DNA of 64,000 nt from Streptomyces griseiscabiei (GCF_020010925.1 NZ_JAGJBZ010000003.1:744001-808000); one strand, 5' to 3'; counted from the stretch's first letter, positions 16,907-25,996 are shown. The notes: generated by a model from the sequence alone, not told the origin. A program made the numbers and translations.

Positions 16907-18030
16907 TTCTCGCCGCCGCGACGAATGAGAACCTCGCGAACATCAGCAACACGCTGATCTACTCCGCGATGGCCGTGTACACCCTGGCCTTCTTCGCCTA
17001 CATCGCCGAATGGCTCTTCGGGAGCCGGAGCAAGGTGGGCCGTACGGCCGCCGCGCTGACCGCCGGCCCGAAGGGCGCCGACAAGGGTGCCAAGCCGGAC
17101 GCTCCCGCGGTGACGGTGACGTCGGCCGGTGGGACGAGCGTGCTGGAGCGGCCGAAGGTGGTCGTGCGGGCCGCCGCCGGTGCCCGGGACGTGCCGGACG
17201 GGCCCGGCGCCCACGGCGGGGACGAGCAGGGCGACCTCTACGGCCGTATCGCCGTGTCCCTGACCGTGCTCGCGTTCCTCGTCGAGTTCGGCGGGGTGCT
17301 CACCCGGGCGCTCTCGGTGCAGCGGGCGCCGTGGGGCAACATGTACGAGTTCAACATCACCTTCTCCACCGTGGCCGTCGGCGTGTACCTGTCGCTGCTG
17401 GCGCTGAGGAAGAACATCCGCTGGCTCGGGCTGCCCCTCATCACGACGGTCCTCCTCGACCTCGGTCTCGCCGTCACCGTCCTGTACACCGCCAGCGACC
17501 AGCTGGTGCCCGCCCTCCACTCGTACTGGCTGTACATCCACGTCTCCACCGCGATCTTCTGCGGCGCGGTCTTCTACGTGGGCGCGGTCGGCACGATCCT
17601 GTACCTGTTCAAGGACTCCTACGAGAGCAAGCTCCAGAGCGGCGGCCGGCCCGGCCGGTTCGCGACCTCGGTCATGGAGCGGCTGCCCGCGTCGGCGTCC
17701 CTCGACAAGTTCTCGTACCGGGTCAACGCCGCCGTCTTCCCGCTGTGGACGTTCACGATCATCGCGGGCGCGATCTGGGCGGGCGACGCGTGGGGCCGCT
17801 ACTGGGGCTGGGACCCCAAGGAGACCTGGTCGTTCATCACCTGGGTCTGCTACGCCGCCTATCTGCACGCCCGTGCCACGGCCGGCTGGAAGGGCCGCAA
17901 GGCCGCGTACATCGCGCTCGCCGCGTTCGCCTGCTGGCTGTTCAACTACTACGGCGTCAACATCTTCGTCAGCGGCAAGCACTCCTACGCGGACGTCGGC
18001 CTGGCGGCGCTCCGGTCCGTGGGCGCCTGA
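16903..18030 (+). CDS. ccsB: Cytochrome c synthase subunit CcsB (CcsA family)
   Basis: 375 residues, multi-spanning. The WWD haem-handling signature is GRYWGWDPKETWSFITW at about residues 302-318, and conserved histidines flank it (HVSTAIF, YLHARATAGWKG, SGKHSYADVG). A variable Ala/Gly-rich cytoplasmic loop (about 40-100) follows the first helix. The start is GTG 16903, overlapping the resB stop. It completes the tlpA-ccdA-resB-ccsB operon. Confidence 0.96.
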   Translation: MILAAATNENLANISNTLIYSAMAVYTLAFFAYIAEWLFGSRSKVGRTAAALTAGPKGADKGAKPDAPAVTVTSAGGTSVLERPKVVVRAAAGARDVPDGPGAHGGDEQGDLYGRIAVSLTVLAFLVEFGGVLTRALSVQRAPWGNMYEFNITFSTVAVGVYLSLLALRKNIRWLGLPLITTVLLDLGLAVTVLYTASDQLVPALHSYWLYIHVSTAIFCGAVFYVGAVGTILYLFKDSYESKLQSGGRPGRFATSVMERLPASASLDKFSYRVNAAVFPLWTFTIIAGAIWAGDAWGRYWGWDPKETWSFITWVCYAAYLHARATAGWKGRKAAYIALAAFACWLFNYYGVNIFVSGKHSYADVGLAALRSVGA

Positions 18031-18046
18031 CCGGCCCCGGAAGGCC

Positions 18047-18070
18047 GCCCGGCACCCACGGGTGCCGGGC
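18047..18070. terminator. Strong hairpin between convergent ccsB and ABC permease genes
   Basis: GCCCGGCACC and GGTGCCGGGC form a perfect 10-bp stem around a four-base loop, 17 bases after the ccsB stop. It can serve both strands. Confidence 0.8.
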
Positions 18071-18084
18071 GGGGGCGTCGCGGC

Positions 18085-18828
18085 TCACGCCGTGCGCCTT
18101 CTGAACAGGAGTCCCGAGGCTCCCGCCGAGACCGCCAGGATGCCCGCGCACCAGGCCAGTGCCACCCAGGGCGTGGTTCCCACCGGCTGCCCGAGCAGCA
18201 GCCCCCGAAGGGTCTCGATCACCTTGGTCACCGGCTGGTGGGCCGCGAAGCCCTGGAGCCAGCCGGGCATCGTGTCGGTCGGGACGAAGGCGCTGCTGGG
18301 GTAGGGCAGGAAGCTGACGAAGAAGGTGAAGCCGCCCGCCGCCTCGGAGGACCTGACGAAGAGGCCGATCGCGGCCGACAGCCAGGACAGCGCGAGGATG
18401 TAGATCAGGAGGACGGCCGTCGCCGCGAGCCAGCCCGCGGGGGTGGCCGAGGGGCGGAAGCCGATGGCGAAGGCCAGGCCGAGGACCAGCGCGGTGGCCA
18501 GGGAGTTGCGGGCCGCCGATGCCAGGACGTGGCCGGTGAGGATCGGGGTGCCGCCGATGTCCAGGGAGCGGAAGCGGTCGATGATGCCGCTCCTGAGGTC
18601 CTCCGTCACCGCCATCGCCGTGTTCGCCGAGCCGAAGCCCGCGCAGAGCAGGAGAACACCGGGGACGACGTAGGTGACGTACCGCGTGCCGGTGTCGATC
18701 GCGCCGCCGAAGAAGTAGACGAAGATCAGCAGCATCATCACCGGCAGGGCCAGCGCGGTGATGAGGGCGTCGATGTTGCGGCGGCTCAGGCGCAGTGAAC
18801 GGCCGGTCATGATCAGGGCGTCAGACAT
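18085..18828 (-). CDS. ABC-2 type transporter permease (DrrB-like)
   Basis: 247 residues with six membrane helices and the ABC-2 signature region (FGSANTAMAVTEDLRSGIIDRFRSL). It pairs with the ATPase just upstream: ATG 18828 overlaps the ATPase stop by eight bases. DrrAB-type exporters expel drugs or lipids. The adjacent TetR gene and operator suggest substrate-induced efflux. No biosynthetic genes adjoin it, so a defence role against a foreign compound is as likely as self-resistance. Confidence 0.9.
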   Translation of the reverse strand: MSDALIMTGRSLRLSRRNIDALITALALPVMMLLIFVYFFGGAIDTGTRYVTYVVPGVLLLCAGFGSANTAMAVTEDLRSGIIDRFRSLDIGGTPILTGHVLASAARNSLATALVLGLAFAIGFRPSATPAGWLAATAVLLIYILALSWLSAAIGLFVRSSEAAGGFTFFVSFLPYPSSAFVPTDTMPGWLQGFAAHQPVTKVIETLRGLLLGQPVGTTPWVALAWCAGILAVSAGASGLLFRRRTA

Positions 18829-19798
18829 GGGCGGGCTCCGCGGCGGGGGATCGGGTGAGTGCGAGGAAGACGTCGTCGAGGGTCGCCGTGTGGACGGAGA
18901 AGCGCGAGACGGTGGTGCGGGTGGGGTCCAACTCGTCCAGCAGGGCGCGGATGTGGGCGGCCGAGCCGTCGGTGGGGATGCCCAGGGTGCGGGTGTCGGG
19001 GTCGCTGTGGGTGGCCCGGGGAGCCAGCCGCAGGAAGCTCGCCGAGTCGGCGAGGACCAGGTCGAGACGGTGGCCCGCGACGCGTCGCTTCAGTTCGGCC
19101 GGGGTGCCCTCGGCGGCCAGGACGCCCTGGTGGAGGACCGCGATACGGTCCGCCAACCGGTCGGCCTCTTCCAGGTACTGGGTGGTCAGGAAGACCGTGG
19201 TGCCCTGCGCCGACAGCTCCCGCACGACGTCCCAGAGAGCGGTGCGGCTGCGCGGGTCCAGGCCCGTGGTCGGCTCGTCGAGGAAGATCACCTCGGGGTC
19301 GCCGACCAGGGACGCGGCCAGGTCCAGGCGGCGGCGCATGCCTCCGGAGTACGTCTTCACCAGGCGGTCGGCCGCGCCGGTGAGGTCGAAGTGGTCGAGG
19401 AGTTCCGCCGCCCTCGCGCGGGCGGCCGACCGGTCGCGGCCCGCCAGCCGGGTCATCATGCGCAGGTTCTCGGTGCCCGTCTGCATCTCGTCGACCGCCG
19501 CGAACTGACCGGTCAGGCTGATCGCCCGGCGGACCCGGGAGCGCGCGGTGCGGATGTCGTGACCGGCCACCCGGACGGTGCCCGCGTCGGCGGTCGAGAG
19601 CGTGGCCAGGATGCGTACGGCGGTGGTCTTGCCCGCCCCGTTGGGGCCGAGCAGGGCGTGTACGGCGCCCCGCGGGACGGTGAGGTCCACGCCGCGCAGG
19701 ACCTGATGGTCGCCGTAGGACTTGGTCAGGCCGATCGCTTCGATGGCCGGTCGCGCGTGTGCGTCGGACGGGTGCGGGTCGGACGGGTGCTCTGGCAT
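18821..19798 (-). CDS. ABC transporter ATP-binding protein (DrrA-like)
   Basis: 325 residues. Walker A is GPNGAGKTTAV, the Q loop is ISLTGQFAAVDE, the signature is YSGGMRRRLDLA and Walker B is VIFLDEPTTGLD. The DrrA-type C-terminal domain follows (to EPAHV). The start is ATG 19798. It is translated ahead of, and coupled to, the permease. Its promoter lies in the gap with the divergent TetR gene and contains the paired palindromes at 19840-19877. Confidence 0.93.
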   Translation of the reverse strand: MPEHPSDPHPSDAHARPAIEAIGLTKSYGDHQVLRGVDLTVPRGAVHALLGPNGAGKTTAVRILATLSTADAGTVRVAGHDIRTARSRVRRAISLTGQFAAVDEMQTGTENLRMMTRLAGRDRSAARARAAELLDHFDLTGAADRLVKTYSGGMRRRLDLAASLVGDPEVIFLDEPTTGLDPRSRTALWDVVRELSAQGTTVFLTTQYLEEADRLADRIAVLHQGVLAAEGTPAELKRRVAGHRLDLVLADSASFLRLAPRATHSDPDTRTLGIPTDGSAAHIRALLDELDPTRTTVSRFSVHTATLDDVFLALTRSPAAEPAHV

Positions 19799-19839
19799 CG
19801 CCCCTCATTTCCGTGTCTCTGACGTCTCTGGCACTCAAC

Positions 19840-19877
19840 TGCGTAACCCTTACGCATTACTGTGTAAGGGTTACGCA
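19840..19877. promoter_or_regulatory. Paired TetR operators
   Basis: Two 17-base palindromes of the form 7-3-7 lie four bases apart: TGCGTAA-CCC-TTACGCA (19840-19856) and TGTGTAA-GGG-TTACGCA (19861-19877). Their centres are 21 bp apart, two helical turns. Together they also form a larger inverted repeat, because the CCC and GGG cores are mirror images. They lie 41 bases from the ABC ATPase start and 68 from the TetR start. Binding by the adjacent TetR is inferred. Confidence 0.8.
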
Positions 19878-19945
19878 GAAATAGGATGTGCGTCAAGCCG
19901 GAGGCGGGGGCCGGTGGGTGATGGGGGGCGACGAGGGAGGCGTAC

Positions 19946-20710
19946 GTGGCGGACGCGGAGAGCGGGACGGGGTTGCCCGTGAGTCTCGAAGTGGCCTGGG
20001 GCCTGCGTGAACGTCCCGCGAAGGGGCCGCGGCCCGGACTGAGCCTCGCCCGGATCGTGGACACGGCCGTGCGGATCGCGGGCGCCGAGGGGCTCGACGC
20101 GGTGTCCATGGGGCGGATCGCCAAGGAACTCGGCGTCTCGCCCATGTCGCTCTACCGCTACGTCGGAGCCAAGGACGAGCTCTATGTGCTGATGCTGGAG
20201 GCGGCCGTGGGGGTACCGCCCGAGGGGCCGCCGTCCGGGTCGGGGTGGCGCGAGTGCCTCGCGTGGTGGGCGCGGTCGCAGCGGGCGGTCTTCCGCCGGA
20301 ACCTGTGGGTGCTGCGCATCCCGACGTCGGGACCGCCCATCGGCCCCAACTCCCTGGCCTGGATGGAGGCGGCGCTCGCCGGCCTGGACGGCACCGGCCT
20401 GCGCGAGGAGGAGAAGCTCTCCGTGCTGATGCTGGTGGGCGGCTACGTACGCAACGACTCCGTGCTGACGTCCGACCTGGAGGCCGGGATGCGGGCGAGC
20501 GGGGTCGGGCCCGACGAGTCGATGCGGCGCTACGCGGCGGCGCTCGGGGCGCTCACCGACGCCGAGCGGCACCCCGCCATCGCGCGGCTCCTCGGCTCGG
20601 GTGTGTTCGAGCACGGGGACGAGCACGCGGGCGACACCGACTTCGACTTCGACTTCGGGCTCGACCGGGTGCTCGACGGCATCGAGGCCCTGGTCGAGTC
20701 GCGTCGCTGA
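19946..20710 (+). CDS. TetR-family repressor (TetR_C_1 type)
   Basis: 254 residues. The HTH (about 32-78: IVDTAVRIAGAEGLDAVSMGRIAKELGVSPMSLYRYVGAKDEL) is preceded by a 30-residue arm with the GPRPGLS element of classic TetR relatives. The C-terminal ligand domain is long, ending in a DFDFDFG repeat. Start GTG 19946. It is divergent from the DrrAB-like exporter and is the obvious regulator of the paired operator between them. Confidence 0.9.
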   Translation: MADAESGTGLPVSLEVAWGLRERPAKGPRPGLSLARIVDTAVRIAGAEGLDAVSMGRIAKELGVSPMSLYRYVGAKDELYVLMLEAAVGVPPEGPPSGSGWRECLAWWARSQRAVFRRNLWVLRIPTSGPPIGPNSLAWMEAALAGLDGTGLREEEKLSVLMLVGGYVRNDSVLTSDLEAGMRASGVGPDESMRRYAAALGALTDAERHPAIARLLGSGVFEHGDEHAGDTDFDFDFGLDRVLDGIEALVESRR

Positions 20711-20865
20711 TCGCCGCTCCCCCACCCCTACAACTCCGGTATCACTCAACCCCGTTGTGTCATTCCCAGGGGGGACGGAAGATGCTGCCCGACGGAGGAT
20801 CCGCAGGGGGGCGGGTTCTTGAATGATCTTTCCTGTCCGAACGTGTGACCGGAAGGATCGATTTC

Positions 20866-22515
20866 GTGCGCAGACGACGTCTCATGCCGCTGTTAGCCGT
20901 GAGTGTCACGGCGACGCTGGCTCCCGCGCTCGCCACCTCGACGGCCTCCGCCGCTCCGGCGACCTCTCTGCCGACCGCCTCCTCGTCGACCGCCGCCCAG
21001 GGCGCGCTGGACCGGTACGCGAAGCAGAAGCCGAAGTGGAAGCGGTGCGACGCCGACGCTCCCGCGGCGTTCCAGTGCGCCACCGTCAAGGTCCCGCTGG
21101 ACTACCGGGCCCCCGGCGGCAAACGGATCGACCTGGCCATATCCCGGCTCAAGAGCACCGCGCCCGACCAGCGTCGCGGTGTCCTGTTCTCCAACCCCGG
21201 AGGCCCCGGGGGCTCGGGGCTCTACATGCCGCTGAGCATGCAGGAGGCGCTTCCCAAGGCCGCCCAGCGCAAGTACGACCTCATCGGCTTCGACCCGCGC
21301 GGTGTGGGACAGAGCAGCCCGGTCACCTGCGGTCTGAATCCGAAGGAGGAGGACTGGCTGCGGCCCTACAAGAAGATGACGTTCGCCAAGGACGTCGTCT
21401 GGGCGCGCGTCGTCGCGAACAAGTGCCAGAAGAAGGCGGGCGGCACACTCCCCCACATCACCACGCGCAACACCGCGCGTGACATGGATCTGATCCGGGC
21501 GATCCTCGGTGAGAAGAAGATCTCGTACGTGGGCTACTCGTACGGCACCTACCTCGGCGCCGTCTACACCCAGCTCTTCCCCGGCCGGGCCGACCGGTTC
21601 GTGCTGGACAGCGCCGTCGATCCGGACCGTGCCTGGCGCGGGATGATCCAGTGGTGGGCGGAGGGCGCCGAGCCCGCGTTCGACCGGTGGACCGAGTGGG
21701 CCGCCGCGCGTTCGGCGACCTACGGCCTCGGTGACACCCCGGAGAAGGTCGACCGCACCTTCTGGGACCTGGTCGCGCGGGCCGAGAAGAAGCCCATCGA
21801 TGTGGACGGGCAGCCGACCACCGCCGATGACATCCGGATGGGTATGCGCGGGGCGGTCTTCAGCCCGCAGTACGCCTCCGAGGCCCTGGTGGAGCTGAAG
21901 AAGGCCGCGGACGGCAAGCCCGCCTCCGCGAAGAGGCTCGCGGCGTTCACCGGCTCCGAGAGGACCCGGACGGCGGGCGCAGGCGCCGCCGCCGTCGAGG
22001 AGCCCGCCGACAACATGACGGCGAGCTTCTGGGCCGTGGTGTGCGGCGACAACTCGGCCGCGTGGTCCCGCGATCCCGAGAGCTACCGACGGGACGCCAT
22101 CGCGGACAAGCGCCGCTATCCCCTCTTCGGTGACTTCGCGTCCAGCATCAAACCCTGTGCGTTCTGGGGCAAGTCCGTGGAACCGGCGACCAAGGTGAAC
22201 AACGAGGTCGGCTCCCTGGTCGTCCAGAACGAGTGGGACTCACAGACCCCGCTGCCCAGCGCTCAGGCCCTGCACGTGGACCTGAAGGGCTCGAGGATGG
22301 TCACCGTCCACGGCGGCGAGGGCCACGGCGTCTATCCGAACGGCAACGCCTGCTCGGACGGCGCGGTCAACGGCTACCTGCTCACCGGAAAGCTCCCGGC
22401 GAAGGACGTGACCTGCGAGGCGACGACCGGCTCGAACGCGGAGGCCCGGAAGAACCAGAAGCGGGACACGCTCCCCGGTTCCCCGCTCCCGCAGCGCGCC
22501 CCGGACCGCTTCTGA
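20866..22515 (+). CDS. Secreted alpha/beta hydrolase, S33 tripeptidyl aminopeptidase family
   Basis: 549 residues from GTG 20866, with GGAAGG nine bases upstream. A basic signal peptide (RRRRLMPLLAVSVTATLAPA, cleavage near ASA-AP) directs secretion. The hydrolase core has the nucleophile in GYSYGTYLG, the Asp in NEWDSQTPL and the His in GEGHGVYPNG, and a TAP-like C-terminal domain. Streptomyces Tap/Slp enzymes remove N-terminal tripeptides from secreted proteins. Codon 10 is TTA (20893-20895), suggesting bldA-dependent, late expression. A GTG at 20845 would add seven residues. Confidence 0.9.
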   Translation: MRRRRLMPLLAVSVTATLAPALATSTASAAPATSLPTASSSTAAQGALDRYAKQKPKWKRCDADAPAAFQCATVKVPLDYRAPGGKRIDLAISRLKSTAPDQRRGVLFSNPGGPGGSGLYMPLSMQEALPKAAQRKYDLIGFDPRGVGQSSPVTCGLNPKEEDWLRPYKKMTFAKDVVWARVVANKCQKKAGGTLPHITTRNTARDMDLIRAILGEKKISYVGYSYGTYLGAVYTQLFPGRADRFVLDSAVDPDRAWRGMIQWWAEGAEPAFDRWTEWAAARSATYGLGDTPEKVDRTFWDLVARAEKKPIDVDGQPTTADDIRMGMRGAVFSPQYASEALVELKKAADGKPASAKRLAAFTGSERTRTAGAGAAAVEEPADNMTASFWAVVCGDNSAAWSRDPESYRRDAIADKRRYPLFGDFASSIKPCAFWGKSVEPATKVNNEVGSLVVQNEWDSQTPLPSAQALHVDLKGSRMVTVHGGEGHGVYPNGNACSDGAVNGYLLTGKLPAKDVTCEATTGSNAEARKNQKRDTLPGSPLPQRAPDRF

Positions 22516-22541
22516 GTCCGGTCGCATGACCCACTGAAGGT

Positions 22542-22571
22542 GGGGCGGAACCTCGTGGTGAGGTCCGCCCC
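22542..22571. terminator. Hairpin between convergent peptidase and ATPase genes
   Basis: GGGGCGGA-a-CCTC pairs with GAGG-TCCGCCCC around a five-base loop, with a single bulged A. It starts 26 bases after the peptidase stop. Confidence 0.65.
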
Positions 22572-22587
22572 TCCGGGCGGTCTCCGG

Positions 22588-24579
22588 TCATCCCACGCGC
22601 AGGGGGCGGCCCGCGAGCGCGTCGTCCGGCCACTCCCTCGACGCCCGCCGCAGGAGGGCGTCGGCGTCCGGGCGGCCGGCGGAGAGCTGTTCCAGCTCCC
22701 GGCGCAGACCGTCGGCGACCGCCGGGTCCGGCAGGACGAGGGGATCCGTCAGCTGCCACACCGCGTGCAGCAGCCGGCGCACGCGCGCGTGGAGGGCCGG
22801 GTCCGGGCGGCCGAGTGCCACCGTGCCCCGGTCGTCGTCCCGGCCGTCGGCGTCGTACGGGGCCGACGCGATGAAGGCCAGGGACCGCAGCCAGCTGCGG
22901 GGGTCCGCCCCGTGGAACGTGGCGCCGAGGTGGGCCACCGCGAAGTCCGTTTCCCCCAGGGCGAGTTCGTGGTGGGCCCGGTAGGTCGCGCGGTCCGGAC
23001 CGCAGTGGTCGGCCAGGGCGCGGTGGACCGCCCGGCCGCACTCCCCGTCCGGGTCCCGGTGGCGCAGCCGGAGCAGGAGCAGGGTCCGCAGGAAGGGGTC
23101 GCCCACGAAGTGACCGGGCGCCGGGGCGTGGCCCTCCCGGGCGAGGCGTTCCTCCAGCGCCAGTACGGCCGACTCGCCGAAGCCGTCCGGGAGCCGGGAC
23201 CCGGCGAGGGCGAGGGCGAGCGCGGAGTCACGGTCGTGGGCGGCGGCGAGAACGGCCAGCTCGTCGAGGTGGCTCTCGTCCGGGAGGAGACGGGCGAGCA
23301 GGACCCGGTACGTGGGCCGTCCACCGTGTTCCTCGTGTTCCTCGTGTTCCTCATGGTGCTTGTCGTGCACGACCATGGCGGCCGACAGCAACCCGGGGAG
23401 GGTGGTGATCCCTCGGGGCAGGTTCTGGCGGGCCGACTCGGCGATCAGGGCCGTGCCGAGCGGGCTGCCGCCGGTCAACCGGTGTGTCGCGTCAGGGAGT
23501 CGGGGAGGGACCGGCACGCCCGCACAGGCCGCGCCGATGACGTGGAGCGTCTCCTCGGGGGAGAGCGGGGGGAGCGGGATCAGCAGGGCTCGGGACGACG
23601 GCGTGGCGCCCGGTGTCCAGCCGCTGGTGCGGGTCGCCTCCGGCAGGGTGCGGCGGGCCGCGTTCCGCAGCGCCGGGTGGCCCTGGCCGCGCAGCCCGGC
23701 GAAGAACGCCACCTGGTCGGCCCGGCCGTCCGCCCGGTCCCGCAGCACCGACTCCAGCAGCCGCCGCCCGGCCGCCTCCTGCACGTTGTCGAGCAGGATC
23801 ACCGGCCGCCCGGCCCGCTGCGTACGCGGTACGACCCCGGCGACCCCCGAGTACGCGTCGTCCAGGTCCGCCAGCAGCGCCCGTACGAGGTGGTGTTCGG
23901 CGTGGGTGCGCGCGTCGCCGCCCGCCCTGAAGTGCCGGGAGAGGAGGACCAGGCCGAGCTTCGGGTTCCCGGCGGCGTTCGGGTGGTCGCGGTACCAGAC
24001 GGCACCCCGGCGCAGCCGCCGGTGCGAGGACGACATCCCCTCGCTGAACGCCTCCAGTGCCGTCTCGATGGTCGCCTCGACCACCGGGCCCTGGTCCGAC
24101 ATCGACGACACCAGCCGGGCCACGGTCTTCCCCACCCACCGCCCCGCCAGCCAGCCGCCCGCGTCGCTCAGCAGCAGGACGCGTTCCGCCTCCGCGCAGA
24201 TCCGCGACAGCGCGCGGTCGCCCCAGCCACCGGCCGCGACGGCGAGCAGCCCGCACGCCAGCCGGGGGAACGTGATCCGCCCGGCCCCGGCTCCGGCCAC
24301 GGGCTCGCCGAGCTGCTCCGCGATCGCCGACAGCGCCTCGTACACGGGCGACCAGGTCTCCGGGGGCCGGCCCGGGGGAGGTCGGTCGAACCGCGTCTCC
24401 TCGCCGTCGATCAGCGCGACGGGCGTACGACTCCGGTACGCCTCCCACAGCCCCCGCAACGCGACGCTCTTGCCGAGCCCCCGGCCTCCGGCGAGCACGA
24501 TGAAAGGGGGGCCCTCCGGGGGGTGGAACGCGGTGGGTATGCCGAAGAGGGCGTGGGTCTGCGTCGTCGCCGTAGTCAT
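22588..24579 (-). CDS. Large P-loop ATP-binding protein (STAND/AAA-like)
   Basis: 663 residues. Walker A is GGRGLGKSVALRGL (about 30-43 from the chosen start) and the Walker B-like strand is RPVILLDNVQEAAG. After it comes a helical region with a short KHHEEHEEHEEHGG tract encoded by a 9-base tandem repeat at about 23328-23360. Leu-rich helical repeats fill the C-terminus. ATG 24579 is chosen; a TTG six codons upstream is in frame, and neither has a clear Shine-Dalgarno. It lies next to DUF397 and XRE genes, a frequent Streptomyces set. The function is unknown; signalling ATPases of this architecture often sense stress or invaders. Confidence 0.72.
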   Translation of the reverse strand: MTTATTQTHALFGIPTAFHPPEGPPFIVLAGGRGLGKSVALRGLWEAYRSRTPVALIDGEETRFDRPPPGRPPETWSPVYEALSAIAEQLGEPVAGAGAGRITFPRLACGLLAVAAGGWGDRALSRICAEAERVLLLSDAGGWLAGRWVGKTVARLVSSMSDQGPVVEATIETALEAFSEGMSSSHRRLRRGAVWYRDHPNAAGNPKLGLVLLSRHFRAGGDARTHAEHHLVRALLADLDDAYSGVAGVVPRTQRAGRPVILLDNVQEAAGRRLLESVLRDRADGRADQVAFFAGLRGQGHPALRNAARRTLPEATRTSGWTPGATPSSRALLIPLPPLSPEETLHVIGAACAGVPVPPRLPDATHRLTGGSPLGTALIAESARQNLPRGITTLPGLLSAAMVVHDKHHEEHEEHEEHGGRPTYRVLLARLLPDESHLDELAVLAAAHDRDSALALALAGSRLPDGFGESAVLALEERLAREGHAPAPGHFVGDPFLRTLLLLRLRHRDPDGECGRAVHRALADHCGPDRATYRAHHELALGETDFAVAHLGATFHGADPRSWLRSLAFIASAPYDADGRDDDRGTVALGRPDPALHARVRRLLHAVWQLTDPLVLPDPAVADGLRRELEQLSAGRPDADALLRRASREWPDDALAGRPLRVG

Positions 24580-24638
24580 AGCTGCTGTGGTTATCAACAG
24601 CTGGGGAGACAGGGGCGGTTGTTTCGGAGTAGGGCGAA

Positions 24639-24836
24639 CTATGACCGAACAGTGCCTATGAAGGAGAGCCAGGCGGTTCGGCTGATGACCAATACGGGGC
24701 CGTCAGGGTTCTTGCTGTCGCGAACGGGGACGAGGGTGGCGTGGGTAGCGGGGGCGACTTCGACGCAGTCGCCGCCGTCCTCCCCGCTGTGACTGCTCTT
24801 GATCCAGATCGCCGCGCTCAGCTGGCACCTGTCCAT
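24639..24836 (-). CDS. DUF397 protein
   Basis: 65 residues with the full DUF397 signature: IWIKSSHSGEDGGDCVEVAP, VPVRDSKNPDGPVL and a closing W-x2-F. DUF397 proteins are nearly always partnered with the XRE/DUF5753 protein encoded just upstream and probably act as its antagonist or partner. The gene starts inside the 3' end of the XRE gene; the two frames overlap by 134 bases, far more than usual. Confidence 0.9.
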   Translation of the reverse strand: MDRCQLSAAIWIKSSHSGEDGGDCVEVAPATHATLVPVRDSKNPDGPVLVISRTAWLSFIGTVRS

Positions 24837-25662
24837 GCTGCTCGTACCCCTCCATCACGTTGCTGATCAGGGCAGCAGACTCACGGGCTGATGGGATGTC
24901 CGCCCTGAGCACATCATAAATCCGGCTGCCGTTGGCGTAGAGCTCCGGATCGTTGATGAAGTGGCCACGGCCCTGCGATTCCGAGTAGATCCACCGCTCA
25001 TCAGGCAGTTCGATCAGGGACATGGAGACCCTGGGGCGGACGAGCCCATAGGCGCCTGTGGGCGCCACCTGGATACGGATGTTGGGGCGCTGCCCGGCAC
25101 TGAGGAGATGCGCGCACTGCTCACGCATGATCTCCGGACTCCCGACCGGATTGCGTAGACAGCTCTCGTCCAGGATCACGACATACAAAGGGCCGCCGTC
25201 GTCCAGAAAGCGTGGCTGGCGGCTCATCCTCGCCCGGACTCGTTCCTCCAGCTCGTCACCGGTCGCGACCAGGGAGAACAACGCGCGTGCGTAGCCCGGA
25301 GTTTGCAACAGGCCGGGGATGAGCTGCTCGTGATACGCCCGCAGCGCCACCGCCTGCTCATCCAACTCGACCCTGCGCGCGAACCAATCGGGATGCTGGA
25401 CCTCCGGATACCAGTCGATCTTCTCCCACATACGGGCCAACACCCCACCCGTGTCCAGCACTTCATCGCACCGTTTCGCGAACTGATCGCTCGGGACCCT
25501 CGTGCCCGCCTCGATCTTCGCGACCTGCGACCGATCGCACGGGATCTGCCTCGCCAGCGCCTCCTGCGTCAGGAGCGCACCCTCGCGGTAGTGGCGCAAC
25601 ACCTCGCCGAACAGTGCCGCGTTGCTCGCCCCGCCGGGAGCCCCCTCCGCGTTCCGTCGCAT
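24703..25662 (-). CDS. XRE regulator with DUF5753 (Scr1-type) domain
   Basis: 319 residues from ATG 25662, with GAGGGGG nine bases upstream. The HTH (about 19-75: LTQEALARQIPCDRSQVAKIEAGTRVPS) is followed by the DUF5753 domain (LIPGLLQTPGYARALF to SRIYDVLRADIPSARESAALI). The usual end MEGYE is reached about 40 residues before the stop. The extra Arg-rich tail is simply the read-through over the DUF397 gene in another frame. Members form pairs with DUF397 proteins and affect differentiation and antibiotic output. Confidence 0.9.
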   Translation of the reverse strand: MRRNAEGAPGGASNAALFGEVLRHYREGALLTQEALARQIPCDRSQVAKIEAGTRVPSDQFAKRCDEVLDTGGVLARMWEKIDWYPEVQHPDWFARRVELDEQAVALRAYHEQLIPGLLQTPGYARALFSLVATGDELEERVRARMSRQPRFLDDGGPLYVVILDESCLRNPVGSPEIMREQCAHLLSAGQRPNIRIQVAPTGAYGLVRPRVSMSLIELPDERWIYSESQGRGHFINDPELYANGSRIYDVLRADIPSARESAALISNVMEGYEQHGQVPAERGDLDQEQSQRGGRRRLRRSRPRYPRHPRPRSRQQEP

Positions 25663-25786
25663 GGTCACGTCCCCCTCGGATGTCCACGTGCCAAAGCCCA
25701 GTGCCACACGTCCCGCATTGATTGCGAGCGTTCCCTTCGGCAACGCTGTGTATACCCAGAGTGACAGAGATGGCTGTGGAGTGCGC

Positions 25787-25996
25787 GTGGAACCAGAAGG
25801 GCAGCTTGTCTACGATCCGCGGACGCGGCGCGTGGGTGAGTACCGGGACAGGGTCGGGCCGTACGCGATGCTGCGACCGGTGGGCGGCGGCCGGGAGTGG
25901 GAGGCCGACCCGGCGGCGCTGCGGCCGGCGACCCCGGCCGAGCGGATCGGGGCACAGCTCCGGGCGGCCAACCGCCGTACGAAGAGGAGGGTGTGA
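25787..25996 (+). CDS. Small conserved Streptomyces protein
   Basis: 69 residues, charged: EGQLVYDPRTRRVGEYRDRVGPYAMLRPVGGGREWEADPAALRPATPAERIGAQLRAANRR in pattern. It resembles the short proteins that often sit next to XRE/DUF397 genes in Streptomyces. GTG 25787 is chosen because GGAG lies just upstream; GTG 25781 is also possible. Its TGA overlaps the GTG of the next gene, so they are coupled. The function is unknown. Confidence 0.6.
   Translation: MEPEGQLVYDPRTRRVGEYRDRVGPYAMLRPVGGGREWEADPAALRPATPAERIGAQLRAANRRTKRRV

Noticed and set aside
24639..24742. C-terminal Arg-rich tail of the XRE protein as a real DNA-binding domain
   Set aside because: It is just read-through over the DUF397 gene in another frame; family members end before it.
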